From positions 3,348,001 through 3,412,000 of the forward strand of contig NZ_UGQM01000001.1 of the NCBI RefSeq assembly GCF_900454025.1: 64,000 bases of DNA. The letters run 5' to 3'. A model generated the notes under the pieces. The model did not search any database, was not told where the DNA came from, and was given only the letters and a program-made list of their open reading frames with translations. The stretch comes from Mycolicibacterium gilvum (GTDB lineage Bacteria; Actinomycetota; Actinomycetes; Mycobacteriales; Mycobacteriaceae). A program made the translations under genes and the position numbers. Shown here piece by piece: positions 18,313 through 29,830 of this stretch. How positions within the stretch are numbered: position 1 is the first letter of the stretch; each line of letters begins with the position of its first letter.

Positions 18313-21300
18313 CCACCTTGCTTCGTGATGTCATCGACATCCCCGAACGCGTCGGCAGCGACGACTACGTGCTGCGCCTGACCGACAGCACCGACGACGA
18401 CGCGCATATCGCCGCCACCCTGGACGCCTATGTGCTCACCGAGTCGTTGCGCGAGAACTTCGACGCCGCACTGGATCTGGTGGCCGATGCGGTCAAGCAG
18501 AACACCTCCCGGGCGGCGTATCTGACCGGGTCGTTCGGCTCCGGTAAGAGCCACTTCATGGCCGTGCTGTACGCGCTGCTGGGCAACCATCCCGCGGTGC
18601 GGACACCGAAGTTCCAGGCGCTCACCGGGCACTACGACGGCGCGCTGGCCGGCAAGAAGCTGCTACGGCTCACCTACCACCTGCTCGGCGCCACGTCCCT
18701 GGAACAGGCCGTGCTGCGCGGCTACGTCGACCAGATCACCCGGCTGCATCCCGAGGCTCCGCTGCCGGCGGTGCACCTGTCCGACAAACTGCTCACCGAC
18801 GCCGAGAACCTGCGCGACAAGATGGGTGACGAGCAGTTCCTGGCTGGGCTGGCCGGCGGTAACGGCGGCGGCAGTGGCGATCCGTGGGGCGGGCTGATCG
18901 GCGGTGGCTGGGATCTGCCTCGCTACCGGGCCGCGCTGGCCGCCGGCCCGGAGGATCCCGAACGCCGCGAACTGGTGTCGGCGTTGGCGGGCAGCTACTT
19001 CGGGTCGTTCGCCGAGACCGCCGACTACGTCGATCTGGATCGCGGGCTGGTGGTGATCTCCGAGCACGCCAAGGCACTCGGCTACGACGGGGTGGTGCTG
19101 TTCCTCGACGAACTGGTGCTGTGGTTGGCGTTCTCGGTGCGCGACACCGAATTCTTCGCCCGCGAGTCGCAGAAGATCACCAAACTGGTCGAATCCTCGG
19201 GCCGCCAGCGCCCCATCCCGCTGATCTCGTTCATCTCCCGGCAGATGGACCTGCGCAAGTGGTTCGCCGACGCCGGGGCCTCCGGCGCCGAGCAGGACGC
19301 CCTCGACCGCGCCTTCCAGTACCAGCAGGGTCGGTTCCGTGAGATCGAACTGGGTGATGACAACCTGGCCGAAGTCGCCCACGCCCGGTTGCTCAAGCCG
19401 AAAGACGAAGCTGCCCAGGAGATACTGAACAAGGCGTTCGCCGATCTGACCCGCAGCCCGGAGGTCTGGGAGGTGCTGCGCGACAGCCTCAACGCCGACG
19501 ACAAGCACCGCGGCGCCTCGGAAGCCGAGTTCCGGCTCACCTACCCGTTCTCCCCGGTGCTGGTGTCCACGCTGCGCAACCTGTCCTCGGTGATGCAGCG
19601 CGAACGCACCGCGCTCAAGGTCATGCAGCGCATGTTGGTCGACCGCCGCGACACCCTGACCGTCGAGGACCTGATCCCGGTCGGCGATGCGTTCGACTAC
19701 ATCGTCGAGGGCAGCGAACCCATCGACAGCCACGCCAAGAACATGTTCGACGCCGCCCACGACCTGTACCGCAACCGGCTGCTGCCCACACTCCTGGACA
19801 AGCACGAGGTGAGCACCGAACAACTCGACACCGACCCCGACTCGGTGCCGCGCGGGTTCCGCGGCCAGGAACGCATCGCCAAAACCCTCCTGCTGTCGGC
19901 GATCGCCCCGAATGTGCCCGCGCTGCGCGACATCACCGCCGGCCGGCTGGCCGCGCTGAACCACGGCTCGATCAAAGCGATGGTCGCCGGCGGCGAGGCC
20001 CGGGTGGTGCTGGGCGTGGTGCGCGACTGGGCGCAGAAGGACGCCCCGGAGATCAGCGTCTCCGAGGGCGCCAACCCGGTGATCCGGGTACAGCTCGCCG
20101 AGGTCGACTACCAGTCGGTGCTGGATCGCATTCGCGCCGAAGACAATTCGGGTCGCCGCCGCGCACTGCTGCGCCGGCTCATCCACCAGGCGCTCGGCGT
20201 GGGCACCGCCCAGGACGATCTGGGCGGGGCGGCCACCCGCACCGTCATCTGGCGCGGTTCCCGCCGCGAGGTCGACATCGTGTTCGGCAACGTTCGCGAC
20301 GCCGCGTCGCTGCCCGAGCAATCGTTCGACGCCAGGCCCGGCACCTGGCGGGCGGTGGTGGACTACCCATTCGACGAGGCCGGGTTCACCAGCGCCGACG
20401 ACATCAACCGCATCGACCGGTTGCTGGCCGGCGGCGACCGGCACACCGTGGTGTGGCTGCCGCGGTTCTTCACCGAGTCGGCGATGGAGGACCTGGCGCT
20501 GCTGGTGAAGCTGGACTGGCTGTTCACCGGCAGCGGAGATCGCTGGACCGAGAACTCCGATCACCTCTCGGCCACCGACCGCGCCCAGGCTCTGGGCATC
20601 CTGAAGAACCTGGAGAGCGGCACCCGCACCGCGTTCGACAACCTGCTCAAGCAGGCCTACGGCATCGAACCGGCCGACCCGAAGCGCATCACCGCGGAAT
20701 CCCAGCAGTTCGACGTGCTGACCTCGCTCAGCCGCGACTTCCAGCCCCAGCTGCCGCCGGCGGCCAATCTGGAGAACGCGTTCCTGAACATCATCGATCA
20801 GGCGTTCAGCGCCACCTACCCCAACCATCCGCAGTTCGATCCCGCCGACAGCGAGGTCACCGCCCGCAATTTCGAAACCGTCCGCGAGTACGTCGAGCAG
20901 GCCAGCACCCACCGCGACGGCCGGGTACCCACCAACCCCGGCGCTGACCGCACCGCGGTGCGCCGCATTGCCGGGCCACTGCGTGTGGGCAAAGCCACCG
21001 AGGACCACTTTCTGTTCGACCAGACCTCGTTCGACTACTGGGCCACAGAACTGGACCGGGCCGCCCAGGCCGCCGACCCGGTGACCGTCGGCGCGCTGCA
21101 AACCCACATCGAGGCGCTGTCCCCGGCGTGGGGGCTGCGGCCGGAGTCCCGTGATCTGGTGGTCAGCGCCTGGGCGCTGTTGCGCAAGCGGGCCTGGTTC
21201 GAGGCGGGCAGCGCCATCACCGCTCCACCGCTGGGCCGGATGCGGCCCAATATCGAACTGCGCGCCGAACAACTACCCGAACAGCAGGCCTGGGAGGATG

Positions 21301-21998
21301 CCCGCGCCAACGCCGCCAAACTGTTCGGCTACACCATGGCCCGCACCTACCTCACCGGAGCCAACGTCGCCGACTTCGCCGGGCAGGTCCGTACACACGC
21401 CACCGACGTGGGCACCAAACTGGGTCACCTGGTCGACGAACTACACAAGGCCTACGGCCGGTTGGACGCCGTCGCCGGTGCCGACGACCGCTTGACCGCC
21501 GCACGGGCGCTGCACGAAGTGGCCGACACCCTGTCCCGCACTGCGGGAAACGTCGCGGTGATCGACGCCCTAGCAGGTGTCGGGCTGCCGGTGGCATTGG
21601 AGACGGCCGGACAGATCGGCGCCGACGCACCCCGCGACAGCGTCACGCTGCGTAACTTCAAGTGGCCGCTGGTGGAGGTGCTCAAGACCGGCGCCCGCAC
21701 CGGTGGCGATGTCGGTGACCGGGCCAACGCCATCTGGAAGTCGCTGCAGGAGGCGGTGTCGATCCCGGGCCGCTCGCTGTCTGACGACTTGACCGCCGCC
21801 GAAACCAGACTGGTGCACTGGGTGGTCGAACGCGAACCGGTCACTCCGCCTCCTCCTCCCCCGCCACCTCCGCCGACAGTGACGGAACGCGACCGGGTGC
21901 TGCGCAACACTGACGACCTCGCTGGGCTGCAGAGCGAGATCACGGCGGCGATGGAGGAGTCCGGCAAGAAGGTGCATGTGCGCTGGTGGCTGGAATGA
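18309..21998 (+). CDS. pglY: BREX type 2 PglY (BrxC-family) ATPase
   Basis: A 1229-residue P-loop protein of the BrxC/PglY family, the large ATPase of BREX. Walker A is GSFGSGKS (74-81) and Walker B is VVLFLDEL (D267-E268). A glycine-rich loop ([13 protein letters not shown]) interrupts the AAA region. Near the C-terminus is a run of proline residues ([10 protein letters not shown], about 1180) before a short terminal segment. The ATG at 18309 is chosen for the 4-bp ATGA overlap with pglX; longer upstream frame is the shadow of pglX. It overlaps pglZ in the same way, so subunit ratios are probably set by coupling. Confidence 0.93.
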   Translation: MTTLLRDVIDIPERVGSDDYVLRLTDSTDDDAHIAATLDAYVLTESLRENFDAALDLVADAVKQNTSRAAYLTGSFGSGKSHFMAVLYALLGNHPAVRTPKFQALTGHYDGALAGKKLLRLTYHLLGATSLEQAVLRGYVDQITRLHPEAPLPAVHLSDKLLTDAENLRDKMGDEQFLAGLAGGNGGGSGDPWGGLIGGGWDLPRYRAALAAGPEDPERRELVSALAGSYFGSFAETADYVDLDRGLVVISEHAKALGYDGVVLFLDELVLWLAFSVRDTEFFARESQKITKLVESSGRQRPIPLISFISRQMDLRKWFADAGASGAEQDALDRAFQYQQGRFREIELGDDNLAEVAHARLLKPKDEAAQEILNKAFADLTRSPEVWEVLRDSLNADDKHRGASEAEFRLTYPFSPVLVSTLRNLSSVMQRERTALKVMQRMLVDRRDTLTVEDLIPVGDAFDYIVEGSEPIDSHAKNMFDAAHDLYRNRLLPTLLDKHEVSTEQLDTDPDSVPRGFRGQERIAKTLLLSAIAPNVPALRDITAGRLAALNHGSIKAMVAGGEARVVLGVVRDWAQKDAPEISVSEGANPVIRVQLAEVDYQSVLDRIRAEDNSGRRRALLRRLIHQALGVGTAQDDLGGAATRTVIWRGSRREVDIVFGNVRDAASLPEQSFDARPGTWRAVVDYPFDEAGFTSADDINRIDRLLAGGDRHTVVWLPRFFTESAMEDLALLVKLDWLFTGSGDRWTENSDHLSATDRAQALGILKNLESGTRTAFDNLLKQAYGIEPADPKRITAESQQFDVLTSLSRDFQPQLPPAANLENAFLNIIDQAFSATYPNHPQFDPADSEVTARNFETVREYVEQASTHRDGRVPTNPGADRTAVRRIAGPLRVGKATEDHFLFDQTSFDYWATELDRAAQAADPVTVGALQTHIEALSPAWGLRPESRDLVVSAWALLRKRAWFEAGSAITAPPLGRMRPNIELRAEQLPEQQAWEDARANAAKLFGYTMARTYLTGANVADFAGQVRTHATDVGTKLGHLVDELHKAYGRLDAVAGADDRLTAARALHEVADTLSRTAGNVAVIDALAGVGLPVALETAGQIGADAPRDSVTLRNFKWPLVEVLKTGARTGGDVGDRANAIWKSLQEAVSIPGRSLSDDLTAAETRLVHWVVEREPVTPPPPPPPPPPTVTERDRVLRNTDDLAGLQSEITAAMEESGKKVHVRWWLE

Positions 21999-24646
21999 GC
22001 CCGCTCACCGCCACCGAGCCCATCATCCGGGCCCGGTTGGACAAGGCCGCCGCCAAACGCTACCGCCGGGGCGTGCTCGGCCTACGCGCCGAACCACGTT
22101 GGGCCGGAGACTCTTTCGACCACAAAGGCATCCCGGTGACGGTGGTGCCCTGCCCGTCGGTGCTGGCGATCTGGGAGGCCATCGACACCCGCGACGCCGA
22201 CGGCTGGACCGTGGTGCTCACCGACGTCGATGACGACGAGCTCGGCGACACCGTGCTGGCACACCTCCTGGACGGCCGACTGATCACCCCCGATCCGTGG
22301 GATGCGTTGCGCGGCAACTTCTCGGCCACCACCATCGAACCCGCGCTCTACCGCGGGGTGGCCAACGACCGCGCGGTGGCCAACGGTCTGCTCGCCGTGC
22401 TGTCCCCCGACTCCTACACCCCCGCCCCCGGCGGGGTGCTGACCCGTGACCACGCCATGACCACCCTGGCCCGCGACGTGCTCGAGATCGTCAAGGACAC
22501 CGGTGTCGAAGTGGACTCGCTGGCAATCTTGGAGTGGACCCGTTCAGCGGACACCCCGGCCAACCTGGCCGACCTGCGGGCCCGCGGCGGTGCCGACCTG
22601 TTCGACGCGGCGGCCTGCTGGCTGGGCAGCCGCGCAGGTCTGCTGGCTGAGCCGCTGGCAGCCCTGCTGAGCACCGGCCGGATCAACGAATTGGTGCCGC
22701 TCGGGGTGGTCGCGGGGCTGTTCTGCCAGGACGACACCACCGACCCGAAAGCGCTCGGGGTGTTCCTGGGCCACTACGGGTTGACCAGCCTGGGTTCCGA
22801 AGCCCTGCACGCCTGGTACACCAGTGCCCGCGGCCTGGTCACCACCGCCCTCAAAGACCCGCACACCGTGCTGCAGGCCTCGGCATCGATTGCCAGCGAC
22901 CTGCGAATCGACACTGCCGCAGCATCATCAGATCTCTTGCCGCAAGGGTTGAACGCCCGCATCACTGCGCTCGCCGACGCACTGACCGAGGCGCTGCCTC
23001 AGGCACTGCCCGCCGACCTGGACGCGGCACTGATCACTCCCCCCGTTCACGCCCGGATCGAGGCGCATTGGGCCGAGGTCAACCGGCACTTCCTGGCCGC
23101 CGACTCGCAGACCGTCGACGCGTTTTCCGGGGCAGTCCGGCTGTCCCGTTGGCTGGCCTCGCCGGTCAGTGTCGCCACCGGGTTGCCCGACGCCATCACC
23201 GCCTACCTCACTCGCGACTCCTGGGTCGACACCGCGCTCACCAGGACGCGCCGCGGCGCTGACCAGCCGACAGCTGCGGCCGCGCTGCGCGCTGTCATCG
23301 ACACCGTGCTGGCGCGGCGCGCCCGCCATGACCGAGTGTTCGCCCACGCATTGGCCGATGCACCCAAGCCCCGAGTGCCTCTGGTGGAGAACGTACTGCG
23401 CGATGTGGTGGTGCCCGTCGCCCGCCAAACCCCCACACTGCTGTTGGTGGTCGACGCGCTGTCGTTGGCCGCGGCCAACGATCTGGTGACCGCCATCCAG
23501 CAGGACGGCTGGACGGAGGTGTCCGTCGACGGCCGCCGCGGAAGCGCGTTGGCAGTGCTGCCCACCCTGACTCAGCGCAGCCGCTGCTCGCTGCTGTGCG
23601 GCGAACTGCGCGAGGGTGCCGACGACGTCGAACGCAGGGGCTTCCTGGCGCTGATCCGAAACGCCCACCTGGAAGCCACCGGCGGCGGACCGGACCCGAT
23701 CTTCCACAAGGCGGCCCTCGACGCGATCCCGGCCGGCGCGTCGCTGGCCACCGACGTCACCAATGCGCTGGCCGACACCGACCACCGACGGTTGGTGGCA
23801 GTGGTGCTCAACTACGTCGACGACACCCTGCATCACACCGATCCCGGCGGCACCGACTGGACCATCGACACCATCACTCACTTGCGCGCCCTGCTCGGTG
23901 CGGCCCGCAGCGCCGGGCGTGCCGTGGTGATCACTTCGGATCACGGGCACCTGATCGACTACGGCACCGGCGCCAAAGCGGACCGGGCCAACACCTACGG
24001 CCAACGCGCACACGGTGATCTCGCGAATCTTGACCCCGACCGCGAAGTCGCGGTCGAAGGCCCGCGGGTGCTCACCGACACCCATCGGGTGGTCCTGGCC
24101 GTCGACCCAGACATCCGCTACGGCGCACGCAACGCCGGCTACCACGGCGGCGCCGCCCCGGCCGAGGCGATTGTGCCAGTGCTGGCATTCGTGGCGGGCC
24201 AACTCCCGGCATGGGCCCAGCAGGTGGCTGCGGTCGAACCGAGTTGGTGGCACGCGGGCACGCTGGCGCCGATTCCGGCACTCACAAAGCAGGGCGGCGC
24301 CCCGAGCCTATTCGACGTTGAGGAACCGGCGCGGGTGAACCCATTGCCGGCCAAGGTGATCAGCAGCAGGGTGTACGCAGCGCAGCTCAAACTGGCCGGG
24401 CGCATCGTCGTCACCGACACCCAGATCAAGACACTGTTGGCAGAGCTGTTGGCCGCCGGTGCGCGCGAGCTCACCCTGGCCCAGGCTGCGGCCGCGCTGG
24501 GGGTGGCGACCGCCGGCGTCAACGGGGCGTTGATGCAGACCAAGCGGGTGCTCGACGTCGAGGGTTACGAGGTGCTGGCCGTCGGCGGCGGCGTGGTGAA
24601 GTTGGACGAGGCCGCGCTACGCGAGCAGTTCGGGGTGTCGGCGTGA
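21995..24646 (+). CDS. pglZ: BREX PglZ alkaline-phosphatase-fold protein
   Basis: An 883-residue protein with the PglZ domain in its C-terminal half. The metal-site features of the alkaline phosphatase superfamily are visible as LLLVVDALS (D487) and [11 protein letters not shown] (D649, H650, H652). PglZ is the hallmark gene of all BREX types. The N-terminal 450 residues are alpha-helical and less conserved, and a winged-helix-like segment ([19 protein letters not shown]) occurs near the end. The ATG at 21995 overlaps the pglY stop by four bases and its own stop overlaps the brxD GTG. Confidence 0.94.
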   Translation: MSPLTATEPIIRARLDKAAAKRYRRGVLGLRAEPRWAGDSFDHKGIPVTVVPCPSVLAIWEAIDTRDADGWTVVLTDVDDDELGDTVLAHLLDGRLITPDPWDALRGNFSATTIEPALYRGVANDRAVANGLLAVLSPDSYTPAPGGVLTRDHAMTTLARDVLEIVKDTGVEVDSLAILEWTRSADTPANLADLRARGGADLFDAAACWLGSRAGLLAEPLAALLSTGRINELVPLGVVAGLFCQDDTTDPKALGVFLGHYGLTSLGSEALHAWYTSARGLVTTALKDPHTVLQASASIASDLRIDTAAASSDLLPQGLNARITALADALTEALPQALPADLDAALITPPVHARIEAHWAEVNRHFLAADSQTVDAFSGAVRLSRWLASPVSVATGLPDAITAYLTRDSWVDTALTRTRRGADQPTAAAALRAVIDTVLARRARHDRVFAHALADAPKPRVPLVENVLRDVVVPVARQTPTLLLVVDALSLAAANDLVTAIQQDGWTEVSVDGRRGSALAVLPTLTQRSRCSLLCGELREGADDVERRGFLALIRNAHLEATGGGPDPIFHKAALDAIPAGASLATDVTNALADTDHRRLVAVVLNYVDDTLHHTDPGGTDWTIDTITHLRALLGAARSAGRAVVITSDHGHLIDYGTGAKADRANTYGQRAHGDLANLDPDREVAVEGPRVLTDTHRVVLAVDPDIRYGARNAGYHGGAAPAEAIVPVLAFVAGQLPAWAQQVAAVEPSWWHAGTLAPIPALTKQGGAPSLFDVEEPARVNPLPAKVISSRVYAAQLKLAGRIVVTDTQIKTLLAELLAAGARELTLAQAAAALGVATAGVNGALMQTKRVLDVEGYEVLAVGGGVVKLDEAALREQFGVSA

Positions 24647-25917
24647 CGGTGTCCGCGCGGAGACGCCGGGAGATCCTCGACGCGTTGCGCCGCGGCACCG
24701 TGCCGTCCAACGGCCTGGATCAGTTGGCTGTCGGGCTGGGCCGCTTCGAAGCCGAACTGGACAATGAACTCGATGTCGTCGCCGCCGGTGGTGCGGTGTT
24801 CAAGGCCGTTCGGGGCGAATACGGTTCGGGTAAGACATTTTTCGCGCGCTGGCTGGGCGACCGCGCGATGAAGAAGGGTTTCGCCGTCGCCGAGGTGCAG
24901 ATCAACGAGATCGACACCCCGCTGCACAAGCTGGAGACGGTGTACCGGCGCAGCATCGAATCACTACGTACGGCATCGGTACCCCCGAGCGCACTGCGCC
25001 CCATCCTGGATGCCTGGTTGTTCACCATCGACGACGATGCCCGCCAGCAGGGCGTCGAGGTCGACGTACTGTTGGAGCGCCGGCTGGCCGATGTGGCCGC
25101 CCGCGCCCCGGTGTTCCCGATGGCGATCCGGGCATACCGCCGCTTCGTCGCCGAGGACGACCATGACGGCGCCGATGCGCTGGTGGCCTGGCTCGGCGGG
25201 CAACCGCACGTGGCGGCCGCGGTCAAACGCAAGGCCGGCATCAAGGGCGACCTCGATCATTATCTTGCGCTGGGATTCTTGCGTGGCCTGCTGGCGATCC
25301 TGGCCGATGCCGGCCACCCGGGCCTACTGCTGGTGCTCGACGAGGTCGAGACGTTGCAGCGGATCCGCAGCGACGCCCGCGCCAAAGCGCTGAACGCGTT
25401 GCGGCAGTTGATCGACGAGGTGCACGACGGCCATTTCCCCGGCCTGTACCTGTTGATCACCGGCACCCCGGCCTTTTACGAAGGACGCCAGGGCATTCCG
25501 CTATTGCCGCCGCTGGCCGACCGGCTACACACCGAGTTCGGCAAAGATCCGCGCTTCGACAACCCACGGGCGCCGCAGCTCCGGCTGACGGGTTTCGACC
25601 CTGCACGCCTGGTCGAACTCGGCGGCCGGGTGCGCGATCTGTATCTGGCCGGGATCAGTGATCCCGCCCGGGTCGCCAGCGTGGCCGATGACACCTTCCT
25701 GGAACAGTTCGCCGCAGCAGTGGCCGGTGAACTCGGCGGCAGGGTGGGCATTGCGCCACGGCTGTTCCTGCGCAAGCTGGTGGATGTGCTGGACAAGATC
25801 GAACAGTTCCCCGACTTCGACCCCTACTCTGACTACGAGGTCAAGATCGCCCCCGCCGAGCTGTCCGAAGCCGAACGGGCCGCACTCACCGCGGACGACG
25901 TTCCGCTCGATCTGTGA
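24643..25917 (+). CDS. brxD: BREX type 2 BrxD ATP-binding protein
   Basis: A 424-residue P-loop ATPase of the BrxD (DUF2791) family. The Walker A is GEYGSGKTFFARW (around residues 63-75), and Walker B is in LLLVLDEVETLQ near residue 235. BrxD with BrxHI distinguishes type 2 BREX from type 1. The GTG start overlaps the pglZ stop (GTGA) and its stop overlaps the brxHI start. Its molecular role is not established beyond a need for ATP. Confidence 0.92.
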   Translation: MTVSARRRREILDALRRGTVPSNGLDQLAVGLGRFEAELDNELDVVAAGGAVFKAVRGEYGSGKTFFARWLGDRAMKKGFAVAEVQINEIDTPLHKLETVYRRSIESLRTASVPPSALRPILDAWLFTIDDDARQQGVEVDVLLERRLADVAARAPVFPMAIRAYRRFVAEDDHDGADALVAWLGGQPHVAAAVKRKAGIKGDLDHYLALGFLRGLLAILADAGHPGLLLVLDEVETLQRIRSDARAKALNALRQLIDEVHDGHFPGLYLLITGTPAFYEGRQGIPLLPPLADRLHTEFGKDPRFDNPRAPQLRLTGFDPARLVELGGRVRDLYLAGISDPARVASVADDTFLEQFAAAVAGELGGRVGIAPRLFLRKLVDVLDKIEQFPDFDPYSDYEVKIAPAELSEAERAALTADDVPLDL

Positions 25918-28004
25918 TGGACGCCTTCGATCAGCTACATCCCGGGGTGCAATACCACCTAGCCAACACATTGCGGTGGAACGGATTACGGCCCACCCAG
26001 GCTGCTGCTGTGGAACCAGTCTTGGCAAGCTCCGATGCTGTGGTGTTGGCACCCACCGCCGGCGGAAAAACCGAGGCCGCGATGTTTCCGCTGCTGTCCC
26101 GGATGGCCGCCGAGGACTGGCAGGGCTTGTCGGTGCTATACGTGTGTCCCCTGCGCGCGCTGCTGAACAACCTGCAGCCGCGCATCGACGGGTACTGCCG
26201 TTGGCTAGGCCGCTCGGCCGCGGTGTGGCACGGCGACGTCAGTCAGGCGCAACGCCAGAAGATTCTGACTGAACGCCCGGACGTGCTGCTGACCACCCCG
26301 GAATCGCTGGAAGCGATGCTGGTGTCCACCAAGGTCGATCCCCGGGGGCTGTTCTCCGGGCTCCAAGCCGTGGTGGTCGACGAGATCCACGCTTTCGCAG
26401 GGGATGACCGCGGCTGGCATCTACTTGCGGTGCTGGAGCGGCTGTCGCGGGTCGCGGGGCGGCCTCTGCAGCGGATCGGGTTGTCGGCCACCGTCGGCAA
26501 CCCCGACGAATTGCTGTCATGGCTGCAAGGCAGCTTCCACTCCCGCACCAGTACGGTCGTGGCGCCCGCGGTGGAAACCCCGGCCGCACCCGACATCACG
26601 GTCGACTACGTCGGCTCACTCACCAACGCGGCCACCGTGATTGCATCCCTACACGCGGGCGAGAAACGGTTGGTGTTCGTCGACAGCCGGCGCCAGGCCG
26701 AAGAACTCGGTGCTGCGCTGCGCGAGGCCGGTGTCGAGACATTCATCTCGCACTCGTCGCTGTCAGCAGCGGAGCGGCGCCGCTCCGAGGCGGCGTTCGC
26801 CGATGCTCGCGACACCGTCATCGTCGCGACCTCGACGCTGGAGCTCGGCATCGACGTCGGCGACCTGGACCGCGTCATCCAGATCAACTCCACCCGCACG
26901 GTGGCGTCATTCCTGCAACGACTAGGGCGCACCGGGCGCCGCCCCGATTCCTCGCGCAACTGTCTGTTCCTCTGCCTGGACGACGAGGCTGTGCTGCTGG
27001 CCTCCGGGATGCTGCAGCGATGGTCGCAGAGTTGGGTGGAGCCGGTCACCCCTCCCCCGCATCCGCGGCACATCGCGGCTCAGCAGTTGATGGCTCTGTG
27101 CCTGCAGCAGCACCGGATCGGCGTCGCGGAGTGGACGCAGTGGTGGGGTGATCTGCCAGTATTCGACGCCTCTGCGCCGGAGATTCTCGAATACCTGGTT
27201 ACGGAAGGCTATTTCGAAACAGATGGACCGTTCCTGCACATCGGACCGGAGGCCGAGCGCCGTTTCGGTCGGCGGTACTTCTCCGACCTGACCGCGGTAT
27301 TCACCGCGCCACCAGAATTCATCGTGTTGGCCGGTCGTGTCGAGGTCGGCACCATCGGCACCGACCTGCTGACCGAGAGCGTCGACGGCCCACGGGTTCT
27401 GCTGCTGGGTGGGCGGTCATGGAAGGTCACGCACATCGACTGGGACCGGCGGCGTTGCTTCGTCGAGGCCGCCGACGGCGGCGGCAAGGCCAAGTGGTCA
27501 GGCGTGCCCGGCGGGTTGTCGTATGAAGTGGCCCGCGGAATGCGGGAGGTGCTGCTCGGTTCCTCCCCGGCCGGTGTGACGTTCACCGCTCGGGCTGCCA
27601 CGGTGCTGGCCGAACTCCGGGCCGGCTTCGCCGACACCGTGGCCGCCGACCGACTGATCGTCTTCCTGCCGAGCGATTCGGCCGGCCGGTGGTGGACCTG
27701 GGCCGGCACCGCGGCAAACCGGACGCTGCAGGCATCCTTGTCTTCCGTGGTCGACCCGCGGCAGCGTATCGACGAGAAGTCAATCAGACTGCTGCCAGGG
27801 GTGACCGTGGCCGAGTTCTCGGCGGCCCTGGCTGCCGTGGAGTGGCGTGATCCCGAGGTGGACGCAAATGCGTTGCGGGGGTTGAAGTTCTCGGCGGCGC
27901 TGCCTGTCGAGCTGGGAACGCAGACATTGAGCGCACGGATCGGGGATATCGGGATAGCGGAATCCGTGCTGGCAGAAGCCCACACAATCGTCAAGCAACA
28001 CTGA
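25914..28004 (+). CDS. brxHI: BREX type 2 BrxHI superfamily II helicase
   Basis: A 696-residue Lhr-like DEAD/DEAH-box helicase. Seen are a Q-like element (LRPTQAAAV), motif I APTAGGKTEAA, motif II VVDEIHAF, motif III SATVGNP and C-terminal helicase motifs TSTLELGIDVGD and QRLGRTGRRP. It closes the six-gene BREX operon. The GTG at 25914 gives a GTGA overlap with brxD; an ATG three bases later is equally possible. A 17-bp gap separates it from the following DUF262 gene, which probably shares the transcript. Confidence 0.93.
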   Translation: MMDAFDQLHPGVQYHLANTLRWNGLRPTQAAAVEPVLASSDAVVLAPTAGGKTEAAMFPLLSRMAAEDWQGLSVLYVCPLRALLNNLQPRIDGYCRWLGRSAAVWHGDVSQAQRQKILTERPDVLLTTPESLEAMLVSTKVDPRGLFSGLQAVVVDEIHAFAGDDRGWHLLAVLERLSRVAGRPLQRIGLSATVGNPDELLSWLQGSFHSRTSTVVAPAVETPAAPDITVDYVGSLTNAATVIASLHAGEKRLVFVDSRRQAEELGAALREAGVETFISHSSLSAAERRRSEAAFADARDTVIVATSTLELGIDVGDLDRVIQINSTRTVASFLQRLGRTGRRPDSSRNCLFLCLDDEAVLLASGMLQRWSQSWVEPVTPPPHPRHIAAQQLMALCLQQHRIGVAEWTQWWGDLPVFDASAPEILEYLVTEGYFETDGPFLHIGPEAERRFGRRYFSDLTAVFTAPPEFIVLAGRVEVGTIGTDLLTESVDGPRVLLLGGRSWKVTHIDWDRRRCFVEAADGGGKAKWSGVPGGLSYEVARGMREVLLGSSPAGVTFTARAATVLAELRAGFADTVAADRLIVFLPSDSAGRWWTWAGTAANRTLQASLSSVVDPRQRIDEKSIRLLPGVTVAEFSAALAAVEWRDPEVDANALRGLKFSAALPVELGTQTLSARIGDIGIAESVLAEAHTIVKQH

Positions 28005-28021
28005 ATAGTTGGGAGTACCTT

Positions 28022-29809
28022 GTGATCAAGTCCGTGGCGAACGCTCGGGTGTTCCAGCTGCTCAGCCCACAAGACACCGTTGTCTACGCTATCCCCAAGT
28101 ACCAGAGGGAATACGCATGGACGAAACAAGAGTGGGATGAGCTGTGCGATGACATCCTCGAGGAGGACGGTTCGGACTCCGGCCATTTTCTCGGCACCAT
28201 CATCTGCATCAACCGAACTTCAAATGCCAACGAGGAAAACCTTCTCGAACTCGTTGATGGTCAACAACGACTGACCACGTTGTCGATACTCATGGCCTCG
28301 ATCTACAGGTTCTTGACTGACCACAGCGATCAACTGGACGCCGATGGCCGATTCGATCTCGATTCCCTCGGACGACAACTTGTGCTCAAGGATCCCGTCC
28401 GGTTGCGGGTACGGCCCCAAATTCAGAACTCGAACTACGACGACTATCTGAACGTCTTGAAGACGAGTGGACTCAATGTGAAGGCGCCAACGGTAAAGTT
28501 CCTTGGCAACCGTCGTATTATGAAGTGCTACAATCACTTTAGCGATCGACTTGATCAGCTCGCAGGCCCCAAGTCGTCGGTCAAGCCCGTGCTCGAACTT
28601 CTGGGGCGCGTCAAACGGGCAATCCTCGTCAAATTGGAAGTTGAGAGCACCGCGGACGCATTCACCCTCTTCGAGTCGCTGAACAACCGTGGCATTCCGC
28701 TCACGCCGATCGATATCATCAAGAACTCGCTGCTGGCCGCAGCCGACAAGAAGCGGAACAGCGGCCTCACTGCTGAAGCAGTTTTCGATCAGTGGAATGC
28801 ACTGCTGGGCGACCTGGGCGATGACTACAAGACTCAGGAACGATTCTTCCGCCATTACTACAACGCCTTCAAAGCCGAGCTCCCTAACGTTGCCAATGCA
28901 CCGATCGCCACCAGGTCGAAGCTGATAAGGATCTACGAGAAGCTCATCACGACCGATCTGGAGAATCGACTGGAAGATCTCCTGTTCTGCGGTCAGATCT
29001 ACAAGCGAATCGTGGGGAACCTTGACAGCGACGAACCGAGGAACTCACTCGACGAAGCGCTAGCCGATCTCAGCCGGGTGCAGGGTGCACCATCCGAAGC
29101 GCTGCTCCTCTATCTCATGGCATATCAGGACGATCATGATCTAACCGAGCCGATGCTCAGATCCATCACCGAAACCCTGACGAGTTTCTTCGTCCGTCGC
29201 AATCTTACTGGGGACCCTCCTACCAACATGCTTCAGCGACTCTTCATGTCGATGATCGACGAGGTCTCCACCAAGGCCGGGTCCGAGATCGTCGATGCAG
29301 TCAAGGCCCGCCTCAAGGAGGAGGCATCAAATGACAAAGCCTTCTACGCCAAGCTCGTAGGCCCACTGTACAACGAGAACGCTGACGTCACGAGGTACAT
29401 TCTCGTCTCACTCGCCAAGGCAACGATGACCAAAGAGACCTATCGCGACCTGTGGGAGCGAGATGGAAAACATTTCAAGTGGACGATCGAGCACATCCTC
29501 CCGCAAGGACTCAACCTCCCGAAAGAGTGGGTGACCATGCTCGGGGGCGTGACACAGGCTTCGGCCATCCAGCAGCAACACGTCCATCGCCTCGGCAATC
29601 TCACGATCACCGGCTATAACAGCACACTCAGCAATCGGTCGTTCCACTCCAAGAAGATCCGAAAAGACGCCAAAGGCAACTACGTTGGGTTCAAGAATCG
29701 GCTACCACTCAACGACGATGTTGTTCAGGCGACGGAGTGGACAGCCGTCGAGATCGACGAGCGAACGGAGAAGATGGCGAAGCAGGTGCTGAAAATATTC
29801 CCACTCTGA
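28022..29809 (+). CDS. DUF262/DUF1524 (GmrSD-type) nuclease, BREX-associated
   Basis: A 595-residue protein with the fused GmrS-GmrD layout. The N-terminal DUF262 half has IPKYQREYAW and the nucleotide-site motif DGQQRLTT (from D79). The C-terminal DUF1524 half has an HNH-like signature, IEHILPQ (H491) and HRLGNLTITGYN. GmrSD enzymes are type IV restriction nucleases that cut modified phage DNA; BrxU, which accompanies some BREX systems, has the same architecture. Its position 17 bp behind brxHI suggests the same partnership. G+C is lower than in the BREX genes, suggesting a separate origin. Modified-base specificity cannot be read from sequence. Confidence 0.88.
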   Translation: MIKSVANARVFQLLSPQDTVVYAIPKYQREYAWTKQEWDELCDDILEEDGSDSGHFLGTIICINRTSNANEENLLELVDGQQRLTTLSILMASIYRFLTDHSDQLDADGRFDLDSLGRQLVLKDPVRLRVRPQIQNSNYDDYLNVLKTSGLNVKAPTVKFLGNRRIMKCYNHFSDRLDQLAGPKSSVKPVLELLGRVKRAILVKLEVESTADAFTLFESLNNRGIPLTPIDIIKNSLLAAADKKRNSGLTAEAVFDQWNALLGDLGDDYKTQERFFRHYYNAFKAELPNVANAPIATRSKLIRIYEKLITTDLENRLEDLLFCGQIYKRIVGNLDSDEPRNSLDEALADLSRVQGAPSEALLLYLMAYQDDHDLTEPMLRSITETLTSFFVRRNLTGDPPTNMLQRLFMSMIDEVSTKAGSEIVDAVKARLKEEASNDKAFYAKLVGPLYNENADVTRYILVSLAKATMTKETYRDLWERDGKHFKWTIEHILPQGLNLPKEWVTMLGGVTQASAIQQQHVHRLGNLTITGYNSTLSNRSFHSKKIRKDAKGNYVGFKNRLPLNDDVVQATEWTAVEIDERTEKMAKQVLKIFPL

Positions 29810-29830
29810 GCACCTAACGAAAGGATCCAA

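Noticed and set aside
18663..21272. 869-codon open frame on the minus strand of pglY
   Set aside because: Antisense shadow of a clear ATPase gene; no motifs and no ribosome site.
22928..24253. 441-codon minus-strand frame within pglZ
   Set aside because: Opposite the PglZ catalytic region; composition is that of reverse-complement coding sequence.
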